Shown one piece after another: positions 63,723 to 64,000 of a stretch of DNA of 64,000 nucleotides; the stretch's first letter is position 1, and each line of letters begins with the position of its first letter. A program made the position numbers and the translations under genes. This DNA comes from Flavobacterium saccharophilum. Its GTDB lineage: Bacteria; Bacteroidota; Bacteroidia; Flavobacteriales; Flavobacteriaceae. The notes beneath the pieces were generated by a model that saw only the letters and a program-made list of their open reading frames with translations, ran no database searches and had not been told where the DNA came from. The stretch is from contig NZ_FRBY01000003.1 in the NCBI RefSeq assembly GCF_900142735.1, forward strand, positions 124,001-188,000, read 5' to 3'.

Positions 63723-64000
63723 TTATCGACTGCCAATCCATTTTACAATTTCAGGGTCACGATGATCAAAGAATACACTTTTTTTAGTATCTAAAATTGA
63801 AATCATATCCATATCCTCTATGCCTAATTCGAAATCGAAAATGTTGATGTTTTCTATGATTCTTTCTTTTTTAACGGACTTAGGAATGGCTACAACTCCT
63901 CTTTGCACCAGCCAGCGTAAAATAACCTGCGCCACACTTTTATTATGTTTTTCCCCGATTGAAACCAATAATTTATTAGTAAACATATCATTTTTACCCT
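63723..64000 (-). CDS. Aldo/keto reductase, C-terminal part
   Basis: The minus-strand frame is open to the window edge (GKND precedes the ATG at 63986), so only the C-terminal 91 residues are present. [30 protein letters not shown] is the conserved cofactor-binding end of the family. A second aldo/keto reductase in the same cluster. Confidence 0.9.
   Translation of the reverse strand, partial: GKNDMFTNKLLVSIGEKHNKSVAQVILRWLVQRGVVAIPKSVKKERIIENINIFDFELGIEDMDMISILDTKKSVFFDHRDPEIVKWIGSR

Overview
The window looks like chromosomal DNA of a flavobacterium (Bacteroidota, Flavobacterium/Chryseobacterium-like). Evidence: a RagA/SusC-RagB/SusD pair, DUF6520 peptides, a full Bacteroidetes-type (CTnDOT-like) mob/tra set, PRTRC genes and AT-rich flanks. 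The conjugation core is visibly richer in G+C than the flanks. No rRNA, tRNA or CRISPR array was found.

Layout. (1) 1-7.5 kb: the end of a SusC-type TonB-dependent receptor, SusD, and a secreted S9 peptidase on the plus strand. They converge with two paralogous small secreted four-cysteine peptides (DUF6520) and a MauE/DoxX membrane protein on the minus strand. (2) 7.6-11.6 kb: a PAS/AraC regulator, a STAS-like protein, four evenly spaced operator half-sites, and a fusion of an alpha-oxoamine-synthase-like PLP enzyme with a GNAT-like domain. (3) 11.7-40.5 kb: an integrative conjugative element core: rteC, an excisionase-like HTH gene, a DUF3945 protein with topoisomerase III, mobC, mobB/mobA with a hairpin-rich oriT candidate, traA-traD, traE-traQ, a sigma/alpha-CTD-like regulator, and a minus-strand PRTRC-DUF932-ssb operon. 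(4) 40.5-53.6 kb: cargo: a helix-hairpin-helix glycosylase-like protein paired with a phospholipase-D nuclease, an IS110 element, a lone response regulator, a dinB-dnaE-SRAP lesion-bypass cassette and several small unknown genes. (5) 54-64 kb: a chromosome-like flank with a lone BatA-like VWA protein, several decayed genes, and a redox/detoxification cluster (two MdaB-like oxidoreductases, a Cys-nucleophile hydrolase, flavodoxin, AraC regulator, aldo/keto reductases, an NTF2-like protein).

How the genes work together. MobA/MobB with the oriT candidate would nick the DNA, MobC would couple it to the channel, TraG would power the channel, and TraE-TraQ would build it. PRTRC proteins, SSB, topoisomerase and DUF3945 probably support DNA maintenance after transfer. 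No integrase, direct-repeat att sites or TraP primase were seen, so the element's ends are not fixed by this window.

Best candidates for something undescribed: the HhH-glycosylase-like/PLD nuclease pair (41.0-42.9 kb), the SusCD/S9/DUF6520/MauE peptide locus (1-7.5 kb), and the four-half-site operator in front of the PLP-GNAT fusion (9.0 kb).
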